A DNA stretch of 6,962 bases from an uncultured Eubacteriales bacterium (GCA_934630445.1 CAKTWY010000134.1:1-6962); one strand, 5' to 3'. Positions 1 to 6,265 are shown, counted from the first letter of the stretch. The notes: generated from the letters alone by a model not told the origin. Translations and numbers: made by a program.

Positions 1-77
1 TTGAAGGATGCCCGTTAGGGCGACGCGCAACAACGATTCCGACGAGTGGGCAAGTCGCTCCGCTCAGGATGACAGGG
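1..77. repeat. 77-bp direct repeat, left copy
   Basis: This stretch is identical, base for base, to 254-330; the copies start 253 bp apart. It begins at the window edge, so the left copy may extend further left. Inside it, GCCC-GTTA-GGGC (10-21) can form a small stem-loop, and GCGAC (20-24) can pair with GTCGC (54-58). Its right end carries CTCAGGATGACAGG (63-76), the complement of a CCTGTCATyCTGAG core that I recall as part of dispersed intergenic repeats in gut Clostridia; that family assignment is from memory. No open reading frame here looks like a protein gene. Confidence 0.9.
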
Positions 78-101
78 TGCCGCTCAGGATGGCTCCCCTT
101 T

Positions 102-120
102 CCTGTCATTCTGAGGCGAC
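102..120. repeat. Inverted copy of the TGTCATyCTGAG repeat core
   Basis: CCTGTCATTCTGAG (102-115) is the reverse complement of CTCAGGATGACAGG (63-76) with one mismatch. The following GCGAC (116-120) complements GTCGC (54-58) if a four-base gap is allowed. Positions 54-76 and 102-120 could therefore form a large imperfect hairpin. The sequence continues as AGCCGAAGAATCC (121-133), which resembles the far end of the same dispersed repeat type. A shorter half-copy, CTCAGGATGGC, lies at 83-93. There is no T-run after the stem, so I do not call a terminator. Confidence 0.6.
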
Positions 121-151
121 AGCCGAAGAATCCCGTGTGTAGAAGGGCGTG

Positions 152-219
152 CTCCGGCTGACGGCCGGGGTCCTCGCGTGCCCCGGAGGGGGCAAATACG
201 CGACCGCTGCCGGGGGCAG
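152..219. other. Cluster of three GC-rich stem-loops
   Basis: Three compact dyads occur in 68 bases. CCGGC-TGACG-GCCGG (154-168) extends to a 7-bp stem from 152 to 170 with one G-T pair. TGCCCC-GGAG-GGGGCA (179-194) has a 6-bp stem. CTGCC-GGG-GGCAG (207-219) has a 5-bp stem. The third is followed on the plus strand by AAAAA, not T, so none is a standard intrinsic terminator on that strand; on the minus strand the T-run lies before the hairpin rather than after it. They sit between the two 77-bp repeat copies and may be part of one larger repeat element. Confidence 0.45.
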
Positions 220-253
220 AAAAAGGGAGCGTGTTTGCGGAGGAGGAACGGAG

Positions 254-330
254 TTGAAGGATGCCCGTTAGGGCGACGCGCAACAACGATTCCGACGAGT
301 GGGCAAGTCGCTCCGCTCAGGATGACAGGG
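254..330. repeat. 77-bp direct repeat, right copy
   Basis: This is a perfect copy of 1-77 in the same orientation. Perfect identity between non-coding copies suggests recent duplication, recent mobility or gene conversion. The flanks differ: the left copy continues with TGCCGCTCAGG and the right with CGGGCCGGGATG. The identity therefore ends at 77/330 and is not part of a longer uninterrupted duplication on that side. Confidence 0.9.
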
Positions 331-334
331 CGGG

Positions 335-374
335 CCGGGATGACTAGGCGGGAACCGGGATGACAGGGCAGAAA
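335..374. repeat. Short tandem degenerate repeat (about 20 bp x 2)
   Basis: CCGGGATGACTAGGCGGGA (335-353) is followed by CCGGGATGACAGGGCAGA (355-372). Both resemble the right end of the 77-bp repeat (CAGGATGACAGGG, 318-330), so they look like decayed or partial copies of the same core. They lie just downstream of the SLH gene stop when read on the minus strand. Confidence 0.5.
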
Positions 375-407
375 CGCCTGGGAGGACGCGCGGCATGCTT
401 ACCAGGG

Positions 408-2261
408 CTATTTCGGCGTGGCGATGATGATGCGCACGCGCCCGCCCGCGCTGTCCTCCCTGTCGTAATAGGCGCGCAGGTTATACGCCCCGCCGCGGAC
501 CTCCTGCAGGTTGGAATAGAGATAGGTGAAATCCTCGTAAACATACACGTCCGCCTGCTCGGAAATGGTATAAACTGTGCCATCCCCGGCGATGACCTGC
601 GTTTCTGTCACGGCTGCGAGGTCCTTGACCTGCGTGAGCGATTTGACCGAGGCCAGCTGCCCGCCGTCCAGCCGGAAGGCGGAGGGTCCGCCCTTGGCGC
701 TGAGCTTGCCGGACTGCATGGAGAAGGAGCTCTCCTGCCCGCCGATCAGATAGGTGTAGCTGCCGCTGAGGGAAAGGCCGTCATCCGTCTCGCGCACATC
801 GGTCATGATGCCGTAGGAAAGGCCGTCGGATGTGTAGTCGTTGAGGATGAGGTCGGTGATCCTGCCCGCGCTGTCGGTGCGGTAAAAGAGCACGTCCTCC
901 TCCTCCAGATGCGCGCCGTCAAGGCGCGCGGGATAGATGCGCACCGCCGTGCCGTCCGCCGCGTCGAGGATGCGCACATCCGATGCGAGGGAATATTTGC
1001 CCAATGTCATGCTCTCGGCGCTGACTGTGCCGGAGACGCGCTTTTTGGAAAGCCGCGCGACGGCGGACGCGTCCGCAGATGCGCCCACCGTCACAAGGTC
1101 GCCGAGTGCAAGATCGGTCCGGCCCGATTTATACGTATACGACGCGCCGTCCGTGGCCGTCAGGGTGACCGTCTCCGCAGTGGAAACGCCGCCTGAGACG
1201 GTGGTATAGCTCGTCGTGCCCTTGGCGGTCACGACGCCGTACACGGTCTGCGAAAGCTCGTCAGACTTCAGCGCGAAAACCGCCGTTCCGTCGCGGCCGA
1301 GCAGGAGGGTGACCGTGTCGCCGACGTTCAGCTCCCCGGCGGCGGAAAGGGCGCGCAGCGCCTCGCCCGAGACGCTGTAGGCGCTGCCCGCCACAGTGAC
1401 GGACGTGGGGCTGGCGATGGATGGGCTTGCCTTTTCATACGTGCCGGTGACGCGGCTGGAGTACGCCCACACGGCGGAAAGGCTTTCGGAATAATAGAGC
1501 ACGTCGTACGCGGCGATATCGCCTGCCGAAGCCGCGGCGCCGTTTCTGTAGACGGTGCGCGGCGTGAAGCCGAGCGTCGCCGCGGAAAAGGCGGTTTTCG
1601 TCAGGACGGGGCCGTCCATCTGATCGTTCAAAAGGCTGACATAATCGATCTCTCCAGTGGCGGTATCGACGGCATGGCCGAGCGTTTCGGCATAAGTCTG
1701 CCCGGTGTTCTTTGTTTTGGCATTTAAGAGGTTGTAGACAAGGTACATGCAGTTTTCACGCGTCAATTTTGTTCCCTGCGCGGCGGTGACGTTTTGATCC
1801 ATGCCGAGGGAGCGGTAAAGCGCGAGCTGGCCCTGCGGATATGTGCCGGAAAAGTCGCTGTTGGTGTAGCCGAGCAGCTTGACGCTGGCGCTTACAGCTT
1901 CCTCCAGGGTGATGGTGTTCTCCGGGCGGTAGGTGCCGTCGAGGTAACCCGTGACCCACCCCTGCTGCACGGCGACCTTGATATACCCCGCGGCCCAGTG
2001 CGTGTAGGGTACGTCGCGAAACGGCGAAGAATTGGAAGCGCCGGCAGCGCTGTCTTTGTACTGCGAGGCGCAGACGAGCATTTTTGCAAATTCCGCGCGG
2101 GTGACGGGGGAGGATAAATTCATATCGCCGTTTTCATCGCCGTTCATGATGCCCAGAACGGCCAGAACCTCTGCAGCGGTCGCTTCGTTCGCCGCGTGCG
2201 CCGGCAGTGCAAAGCCGACGCACAGCGCCGCCGCGAGGAGGAATGAGACAAATTTTTTCAT
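408..2261 (-). CDS. SLH-domain surface protein with signal peptide
   Basis: The 617-residue product is probably exported and held on the cell wall by S-layer homology (SLH) domains, which in this family bind secondary wall polymers. Residues 1-23 are a signal peptide: MKK, a hydrophobic run, then AHA as a likely signal peptidase I site. Residues 28-68 are a first, shortened SLH repeat with SPVTRAEFAKML. Residues 81-131 are a canonical SLH repeat with FRDVPYTHWA and GYLDGTYRPE. Residues 140-184 are a third, weaker one. Residues 200-617 are Gly/Ser/Thr/Val-rich and look like serial beta modules of about 70 residues (RVTGTY at 270, YGVVT at 341, RVSGT at 408, YGIMT at 483); I cannot name their fold or ligand. 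I chose the ATG at 2261 because GGAGGT lies 9 nt before it and the signal peptide starts there; an ATG at 2282 has no such site. The stop is TAG. The gene lies 128 nt downstream of the permease gene on the same strand. Confidence 0.9.
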   Translation of the reverse strand: MKKFVSFLLAAALCVGFALPAHAANEATAAEVLAVLGIMNGDENGDMNLSSPVTRAEFAKMLVCASQYKDSAAGASNSSPFRDVPYTHWAAGYIKVAVQQGWVTGYLDGTYRPENTITLEEAVSASVKLLGYTNSDFSGTYPQGQLALYRSLGMDQNVTAAQGTKLTRENCMYLVYNLLNAKTKNTGQTYAETLGHAVDTATGEIDYVSLLNDQMDGPVLTKTAFSAATLGFTPRTVYRNGAAASAGDIAAYDVLYYSESLSAVWAYSSRVTGTYEKASPSIASPTSVTVAGSAYSVSGEALRALSAAGELNVGDTVTLLLGRDGTAVFALKSDELSQTVYGVVTAKGTTSYTTVSGGVSTAETVTLTATDGASYTYKSGRTDLALGDLVTVGASADASAVARLSKKRVSGTVSAESMTLGKYSLASDVRILDAADGTAVRIYPARLDGAHLEEEDVLFYRTDSAGRITDLILNDYTSDGLSYGIMTDVRETDDGLSLSGSYTYLIGGQESSFSMQSGKLSAKGGPSAFRLDGGQLASVKSLTQVKDLAAVTETQVIAGDGTVYTISEQADVYVYEDFTYLYSNLQEVRGGAYNLRAYYDREDSAGGRVRIIIATPK

Positions 2262-2270
2262 ATCAGATTG

Positions 2271-2276
2271 ACCTCC
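2271..2276 (-). promoter_or_regulatory. Ribosome binding site of the SLH gene
   Basis: GGAGGT on the minus strand lies 9 nt before the ATG at 2261. It fixes that start over the in-frame ATG at 2282, which would add seven residues ahead of the signal peptide and lies upstream of this site. Confidence 0.8.
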
Positions 2277-2290
2277 GATCATTGTTTGAC

Positions 2291-2333
2291 TTCCGCCGCC
2301 AGGACCCGGGTGTGAGAGGCCCCGGCGGCGGAA
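2291..2333. promoter_or_regulatory. Long hairpin between permease and SLH genes
   Basis: TTCCGCCGCC (2291-2300) and GGCGGCGGAA (2324-2333) form a perfect 10-bp stem around a 23-nt loop containing CCCGGG. The hairpin lies in the 128-nt gap between the permease stop and the SLH start. On the minus strand the stem is followed by GTCAAACAATG, without a T-run, so it is not a textbook intrinsic terminator. It could be a processing or stability element, a weak attenuator that lowers SLH expression relative to the transporter, or an imperfect terminator. Confidence 0.45.
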
Positions 2334-2389
2334 ATCCTCCGAAAAGTGAGAATAAGTAGGAGGATGGCAGCAAGATTCGCGCGCGGCGC

Positions 2390-3565
2390 TCAGTCATAGC
2401 GCAGCGCATCAATGGGGTTGAGCTTGGCGGCCTTGTTCGCCGGGAGGAAGCCGAAGAACACGCCGATGAACAGCGACACGCCGAAGGAAATGGCGATCGC
2501 GGAAAACGACGCCGAGACGGAAAGCCCGATCAGCCCGCCGACGACGCTGGCGCAGACGACACCGAACACGATGCCGATCACGCCGCCGACGGCGCTTGTC
2601 GTCGCAGCCTCGATGACGAACTGGCGCATGATGTCGCGCTTTTTCGCGCCCAGGGATTTGCGGATGCCGATCTCGCGCGTGCGCTCGGTGACGGACACGA
2701 GCATGATGTTCATGATGCCGATGCCGCCGACAAGCAGCGAGATGCCCGCGATGCCGACAAGCAGGAGCGTCATTGTATCCGTCAGCTCTGTGAGCGATTC
2801 GATCATCTCCGTGACGCTGGAGATGCTGTACAGGTCCTCGTCCTCAAAGGTGTCATAGAGGAAGGCGTCGATGCGGTCCATGCCGTCCTGGACATATGCC
2901 GCGTCGTCGATCATGAACGTATAGCTGGATATCTGGCGCATCCACGACATCTTGGAGGCGTTGGTGTACGGGATGTAGACGCAGTTGTCGCTCGAGGTAG
3001 AGGTCGAGTCGCCGATCTCCTCGAGTACGCCGACAATGGTGTAGGGGTTGCCGTTTATCTTGATTGTCTGGCCGAGGGCATTTTCCCCAGCGAACAGCTC
3101 AGAGGTGATGTACGTACCCACGACGCACACTCGCTTTAAGCGCGCGATATCGATATACTGCAGAAAGCGGCCGTTTTCCACGGTGAGGGATTTGATGCTG
3201 TCATAGTCCTCCGAGCAGCCGGTAACGGACGTGGAAACGCTCGTCGAGCCGACCTTCAGCGTGGCGGAAAGCGACACTGTCGGCGAAACGGCGGTAAAGC
3301 GGTCGCTGTTTTCCTGCGTAAAATCAAAAACGTCCTCCGGGTCAATGGTGCGCGAGGATCCGCGCCCGGTGATGTTGACGTTGATGAGGTTCGTGCCCAT
3401 GCTCTCGAACGTCGAGGTCATGGAATTCGTCATGCCCTGCATAAGGCTGACGAGGATGATGACGCTCCCCACGCCGATGATGATGCCGAGCATGGTGAGA
3501 AACGAACGCATCTTGCTCGTAGCGATGCTTTTCAGCGCCAGAAGAAAGGACTGTTTGAAACCCAA
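2390..3565 (-). CDS. ABC transporter permease, MacB/FtsX type
   Basis: This 391-residue membrane subunit belongs to the MacB/YknZ-type (type VII) ABC transporters, which use ATP to drive mechanical export of peptides, lipids, toxins or drugs. It has an N-terminal amphipathic segment leading into TM1 (about 22-42, with LTMLGIIIGV), then a large extracytoplasmic MacB periplasmic-core-like domain (about 45-255, including NGRFLQYIDI and NGNPYTIVGV). Three more TM segments follow at about 264-290, 321-345 and 355-375. The cytoplasmic coupling segment SVTERTREIGIRKSLGAKKR (291-310) and the C-terminal PANKAAKLNPIDALRYD are family hallmarks. The length fits Gram-positive homologues of about 400 residues. 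The start is TTG at 3565: it keeps the conserved N-terminus, and an AAGGGGG-like site lies 8 nt upstream. It begins 3 nt after the ATPase stop, so translation is probably coupled. The stop is TGA. The substrate cannot be read from the sequence. Confidence 0.95.
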   Translation of the reverse strand: MGFKQSFLLALKSIATSKMRSFLTMLGIIIGVGSVIILVSLMQGMTNSMTSTFESMGTNLINVNITGRGSSRTIDPEDVFDFTQENSDRFTAVSPTVSLSATLKVGSTSVSTSVTGCSEDYDSIKSLTVENGRFLQYIDIARLKRVCVVGTYITSELFAGENALGQTIKINGNPYTIVGVLEEIGDSTSTSSDNCVYIPYTNASKMSWMRQISSYTFMIDDAAYVQDGMDRIDAFLYDTFEDEDLYSISSVTEMIESLTELTDTMTLLLVGIAGISLLVGGIGIMNIMLVSVTERTREIGIRKSLGAKKRDIMRQFVIEAATTSAVGGVIGIVFGVVCASVVGGLIGLSVSASFSAIAISFGVSLFIGVFFGFLPANKAAKLNPIDALRYD

Positions 3566-3568
3566 GGA

Positions 3569-4270
3569 CTACGCCCCCTTTTTCTGCGCGGTGGGGATAT
3601 CTTCAATGATCCTGCCGTCAGCGATGCGCACGAGACGCTTCGCCTCCATGGCGATGGAGTTGTCGTGCGTGATGAGGACGATGGTGTTGCCCTCTTCATT
3701 GAGCTTTTTGAGAAAATCCAGCACCTCGCGGCTCGTTTTGGAATCGAGCGCGCCGGTCGGCTCGTCGGCGAGGATGACGGACGGATGGCCCGCCAGGGCG
3801 CGGGCGATGGACACGCGCTGCTGCTGCCCGCCGGAGAGCTGGGAGGGAAGATTTTTCATCTTGCCCGCAAGACCCACGCGCTCGAGCGCTTCGCGCGCCA
3901 TCTCACTGCGCTTTTTCGCGCCGACGCCGGCATAGAGGAGCGAGAGCTCGACATTCTCCTGCACGTTGAGCTTCGGGATCAGGTTATACTGCTGGAAGAT
4001 AAAGCCCAGCATTTTATTGCGCACCTCGGCAAGCTGGTCGTCCTTCATATGGCTGACGTCCTGCCCGTTCAGAAAATAGCTTCCCGAGGTCGGCACATCG
4101 AGGCAGCCGATGATGTTCATGCACGTCGACTTGCCCGAACCGGACTGTCCGACGATGGCGACAAACTCGCCCGCGTCGATGGTGAGGCTGATGCCGTCCG
4201 CGGCGTGGACCGACTCCTCACCCATTTTATAGATTTTATAGACGTCTTTCAGTTCGATCAGCGCGCTCAT
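3569..4270 (-). CDS. ABC transporter ATP-binding protein, MacB/LolD-like
   Basis: This 233-residue nucleotide-binding subunit would hydrolyse ATP on the cytoplasmic face to power the adjoining permease. All catalytic motifs are present: Walker A GQSGSGKST (41-49), Q-loop in FIFQQYNL (about 93), signature LSGGQQQR (145-152), Walker B VILADEP (165-171, catalytic Glu170), D-loop ALDS (174-177) and H-loop His202. LIPKLNVQENVELSLLYAG (97-115) is typical of the LolD/MacB/YknY class. The length matches stand-alone ATPases of this class; MacB of Proteobacteria instead fuses ATPase and permease. The start ATG overlaps the adaptor stop as ATGA, with GGGAGG 6 nt before it. The stop is TAG, 3 nt before the permease start. 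Confidence 0.97.
   Translation of the reverse strand: MSALIELKDVYKIYKMGEESVHAADGISLTIDAGEFVAIVGQSGSGKSTCMNIIGCLDVPTSGSYFLNGQDVSHMKDDQLAEVRNKMLGFIFQQYNLIPKLNVQENVELSLLYAGVGAKKRSEMAREALERVGLAGKMKNLPSQLSGGQQQRVSIARALAGHPSVILADEPTGALDSKTSREVLDFLKKLNEEGNTIVLITHDNSIAMEAKRLVRIADGRIIEDIPTAQKKGA
3574..3580 (-). promoter_or_regulatory. Ribosome binding site for the permease TTG start
   Basis: On the minus strand AAGGGGG precedes the TTG at 3565 with an 8-nt gap. The site lies inside the last codons of the ATPase gene, which supports coupled translation and the unusual TTG start. The next ATG, at residue 19, would remove the conserved segment before TM1. Confidence 0.55.
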
Positions 4271-6006
4271 CTCATGCCTCCCGGCATTCCGCCTCCGCCG
4301 CCCGGACCGCCGCCGGAGGGCATTCCTCCGCCAGAAGGCATTCCTCCGCCGCCCATGCCCATCATACCCATTCCGGCGCCGGCTTCGGCAGCGCCGCTCG
4401 TGCTCTGGCGCGCGGCGGCGGGTACCCCGACGACGTCGCCTTCGGACAGACCGCTTAAAATTTCAATATAATCGTCATTGCTGACGCCGAGCGTGACTTC
4501 GACGGCGTGGTAGCCGTCGGGTGCGTGGGCGGCGCCGGGTGCCTCATCGCCCTCCCCGCTTTGCGCAGCGTCCTGCGCTGCGCCGTCGTCCTTTACATAG
4601 ACGATGTTCCCGCGCATCACGGCGCCCACCGGCACGGACAGCGCATTTTCGGCCGATTCGACCACGATACTGGCGGTCACGTTCATCCCCGGGAGGAGGC
4701 CGCCGGCGGCTTCGCCGTCGATGACGACCGTTACGGGATAAGAGGTGACGCCGTTCTGCGACGTTCCGCTGACGCTCACCTTGTCGACCACGCCGGTGAA
4801 GGTCGTGCCCTCAATGGCGTCGGCGGTGATCTCGACCGTCTGCCCGACGGCAACGGAGCTGATGTCAAGCTCGTCAATGGCCATATCAAACACGAGCTGG
4901 GACATGTCGTAGATCACGGCCAGTGTGCTGGAGGACGCGCCGGTATCGACCGTATCGCCAAGCTTTGCGTTCTTCGTGATGACAGTTCCGGATATGGGGG
5001 CTGTGATATTGTAGTTATCGAGCTGGTCGAGCGTGTTTTGCAGGGAAAGCTCTGCATCCTGCAGGGAGATTTGGCTCGATTTGACCTGGTTTTCGATGCT
5101 GGTGCTTGTGAGCCTTGCGACGACGGCGCCCTTTGAAACCGCCGTCCCCTCCGTGATGGAAAGGCTCGCCACTTCGCCGGAGGCCTTTGCCGTAATGGTG
5201 CTCTCCGCGTTATATTCAAAGCTCGCGCCCGCGTTGCACGCCGCGCCGCCGACGGTCGCGGTGGCGTAGGCCGTGCCGGAAAGGCCGCCCGGGTTTTTGA
5301 CGCGGATGGTGACGGTGCGCGTGAGCTGATAGCCCTCGCCGACCTCGTCGGTGGCGGAGATGGCGCTGACCTCGCCCGTGAGCGTCTCAAAGCTGCCGTC
5401 AACGGTGACAAGCGCACTCTGCCCTATGTAGAAATTTTCTGCGTCTGCGGCGTTGAAGGGCAGCTTCACGACCATATAGGCGCTGTCGCGCACATCCGCA
5501 ATCTTCGTTCCGGACTGGATCTCATCGCCGGGCTCGACATAAACTTCAGTGACAACGCCCTCGGTCTCGCTCTTGACGTTGAGGTTGGCAAGTGTTTCAA
5601 GCGTCTCGTCGTAGTTCATCCGGGCCTTTTCAACATTGAGCTGCGCCTTCTCGACGGAGTTTTCCGCGTCCTTTGTGTCGATGGTATAGAGCAGATCGTC
5701 TTTTTCGACCGTGTCGCCCTCCTCAAAGGTGCACGCAAGCACCTCGCCGGAGACGAGCGAGGTAATGCTGTACTGGTTGACGGGCTCGATCGTACCGGAA
5801 CCCGTCAGCACGACGGATACGTCGCGGCGCGAGACGGTTTCGTCCGTGTACTGTGCGCCCGCAGCCACCGCCTGCGGGCGCAGCATCTTCAGTCCGACGC
5901 CGGCGCCGACCCCAAGCACCAGGAGGACCGCCAGGAGCTTGAGGCCTTTTTTGGGCGTAAACTTCCCCCTGGCCGCGGCCATTTTTTCGCGAAGCTTCAC
6001 AAACAT
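4267..6006 (-). CDS. HlyD/MacA-type transporter adaptor with duplicated core
   Basis: This 579-residue adaptor (membrane-fusion-protein family) is anchored by one N-terminal TM segment (about 21-39) with the rest outside the membrane, where it should contact the permease's extracytoplasmic domain. Instead of one lipoyl/helix/lipoyl/barrel core it has two in tandem: unit 1 at about 76-253 and unit 2 at about 266-453. SGEV (86-89) matches SGEV (276-279) and EPGD (158-161) matches KLGD (348-351), both at an offset of 190 residues. The helical insert in each is only about 32 residues, too short for a TolC-reaching hairpin, which fits a single-membrane cell. A membrane-proximal domain follows (about 455-530), then a Gly/Met tail (about 541-579). 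I chose ATG 6006 because the positively charged N-terminus and TM follow and AAAGGA lies just upstream, although only 2 nt away. The open frame continues to 6189 but those codons look non-coding. The stop is TGA, with a second in-frame TGA two codons later. Confidence 0.92.
   Translation of the reverse strand: MFVKLREKMAAARGKFTPKKGLKLLAVLLVLGVGAGVGLKMLRPQAVAAGAQYTDETVSRRDVSVVLTGSGTIEPVNQYSITSLVSGEVLACTFEEGDTVEKDDLLYTIDTKDAENSVEKAQLNVEKARMNYDETLETLANLNVKSETEGVVTEVYVEPGDEIQSGTKIADVRDSAYMVVKLPFNAADAENFYIGQSALVTVDGSFETLTGEVSAISATDEVGEGYQLTRTVTIRVKNPGGLSGTAYATATVGGAACNAGASFEYNAESTITAKASGEVASLSITEGTAVSKGAVVARLTSTSIENQVKSSQISLQDAELSLQNTLDQLDNYNITAPISGTVITKNAKLGDTVDTGASSSTLAVIYDMSQLVFDMAIDELDISSVAVGQTVEITADAIEGTTFTGVVDKVSVSGTSQNGVTSYPVTVVIDGEAAGGLLPGMNVTASIVVESAENALSVPVGAVMRGNIVYVKDDGAAQDAAQSGEGDEAPGAAHAPDGYHAVEVTLGVSNDDYIEILSGLSEGDVVGVPAAARQSTSGAAEAGAGMGMMGMGGGGMPSGGGMPSGGGPGGGGGMPGGMR
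4277..4282 (-). promoter_or_regulatory. Ribosome binding site of the ATPase inside the adaptor tail
   Basis: GGGAGG on the minus strand lies 6 nt before the ATPase ATG at 4270. The same bases encode part of the PGGMR end of the adaptor, so the Gly codons of the tail double as the Shine-Dalgarno sequence. Together with the ATGA overlap this indicates coupled synthesis of adaptor and ATPase. Confidence 0.75.
4315..4350 (-). repeat. 18-bp tandem repeat encoding the GGGMPS tail
   Basis: Positions 4315-4332 and 4333-4350 are two 18-bp units differing at two bases. On the minus strand they encode GGGMPS-like units in the adaptor's C-terminal tail. The surrounding tail (residues about 544-579) is almost entirely Gly, Met, Pro and Ser. 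Low-complexity tails of this kind occur in other Gram-positive adaptors as I recall them; their role is not known to me. The repeat probably changes copy number by slippage. Confidence 0.7.
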
Positions 6007-6073
6007 CTTCCTTTCCCGGGTGGTAATGGTTTTTTGACAATATCGCGGGAGCTCACACCACGCCCCCGGCACG

Positions 6074-6102
6074 GTTATAAGCATACTGCCCCAATGTGTT
6101 CG
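6074..6102 (-). promoter_or_regulatory. Candidate promoter of the transporter operon
   Basis: On the minus strand TATAAC (6074-6079) matches the -10 consensus at five of six bases. At a 17-nt spacing upstream is CGAACA (6097-6102), a poor -35 match (three of six). This would put the transcript start near 6068 and leave a leader of about 60 nt before the adaptor ATG at 6006. It is the best -10 I can see in the divergent region, but the weak -35 keeps this tentative. Confidence 0.3.
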
Positions 6103-6196
6103 TTTTGTGAAGGGGCACTGAATGTTGTAGGTTTTTTTTCGGCATGATGTATCGGCAGAACGGTGCAATCTTTCCTGCATAAAGGGCAAATTTTTG

Positions 6197-6225
6197 TTGA
6201 CTATCGCGCAAAAATGAGATACGGT
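6197..6225 (+). promoter_or_regulatory. Candidate promoter of the SDR gene
   Basis: TTGACT (6197-6202) matches the -35 consensus at five of six bases. At a 17-nt spacing lies TACGGT (6220-6225), which keeps the three most conserved -10 bases (T, A and final T). TATGTT (6225-6230) is a better -10 match, but at 22 nt spacing. A small dyad ATAC-G-GTAT (6219-6227) covers the -10 area. Transcription would begin near 6232, giving a leader of about 34 nt. Confidence 0.4.
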
Positions 6226-6253
6226 ATGTTATAGGTGTAAACCAAATTTACCT

Positions 6254-6259
6254 GGAGGT
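6254..6259 (+). promoter_or_regulatory. Ribosome binding site of the SDR gene
   Basis: GGAGGT abuts the ATG at 6260 with no spacer but lies 6 nt before the ATG at 6266. The usual spacing therefore selects 6266 as the start, giving a protein that begins MKRMEGKVV. Confidence 0.75.
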
Positions 6260-6265
6260 ATGGAT

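Noticed and set aside
1..330. CRISPR array
   Set aside because: Only two long copies, 176 bp between them, and no regular short repeat-spacer pattern or cas gene.
178..363. Plus-strand open frame of 61 residues
   Set aside because: Arg/Gly-rich translation of repeat DNA that runs through the right 77-bp copy; no recognisable domain and no convincing start site.
376..408. Hairpin after the SLH stop as a terminator
   Set aside because: Only about five pairs (CCTGG/CCAGG) around a 20-nt loop, with a short interrupted T-run; too weak to call.
360..1196. Plus-strand open frame of 278 residues
   Set aside because: Antisense to the SLH gene; a product of GC-rich codon bias. The minus frame has a signal peptide, SLH motifs and a good ribosome binding site.
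4258..4269. Genome-wide reading of TGA as an amino acid
   Set aside because: The adaptor frame ends with two TGA codons separated by two codons and overlaps the next start as ATGA, so TGA works as a normal stop.
3665..4471. Plus-strand open frame of 268 residues
   Set aside because: Antisense to the ATPase and adaptor tail; it ends in an artificial Pro-rich run that is the complement of the Gly/Met tail.
6034..6039. Perfect TTGACA -35 on the plus strand
   Set aside because: No -10-like sequence at 15-19 nt spacing, and it lies more than 200 nt before the SDR gene; probably chance.
6132..6139. Run of eight T residues as a terminator
   Set aside because: No stable stem directly before it, and it lies between divergent genes where no terminator is expected.
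6007..6189. N-terminal extension of the adaptor by 61 residues
   Set aside because: The extra residues have no adaptor similarity, would precede the natural charged N-terminus and TM segment, and would consume most of the divergent promoter region.
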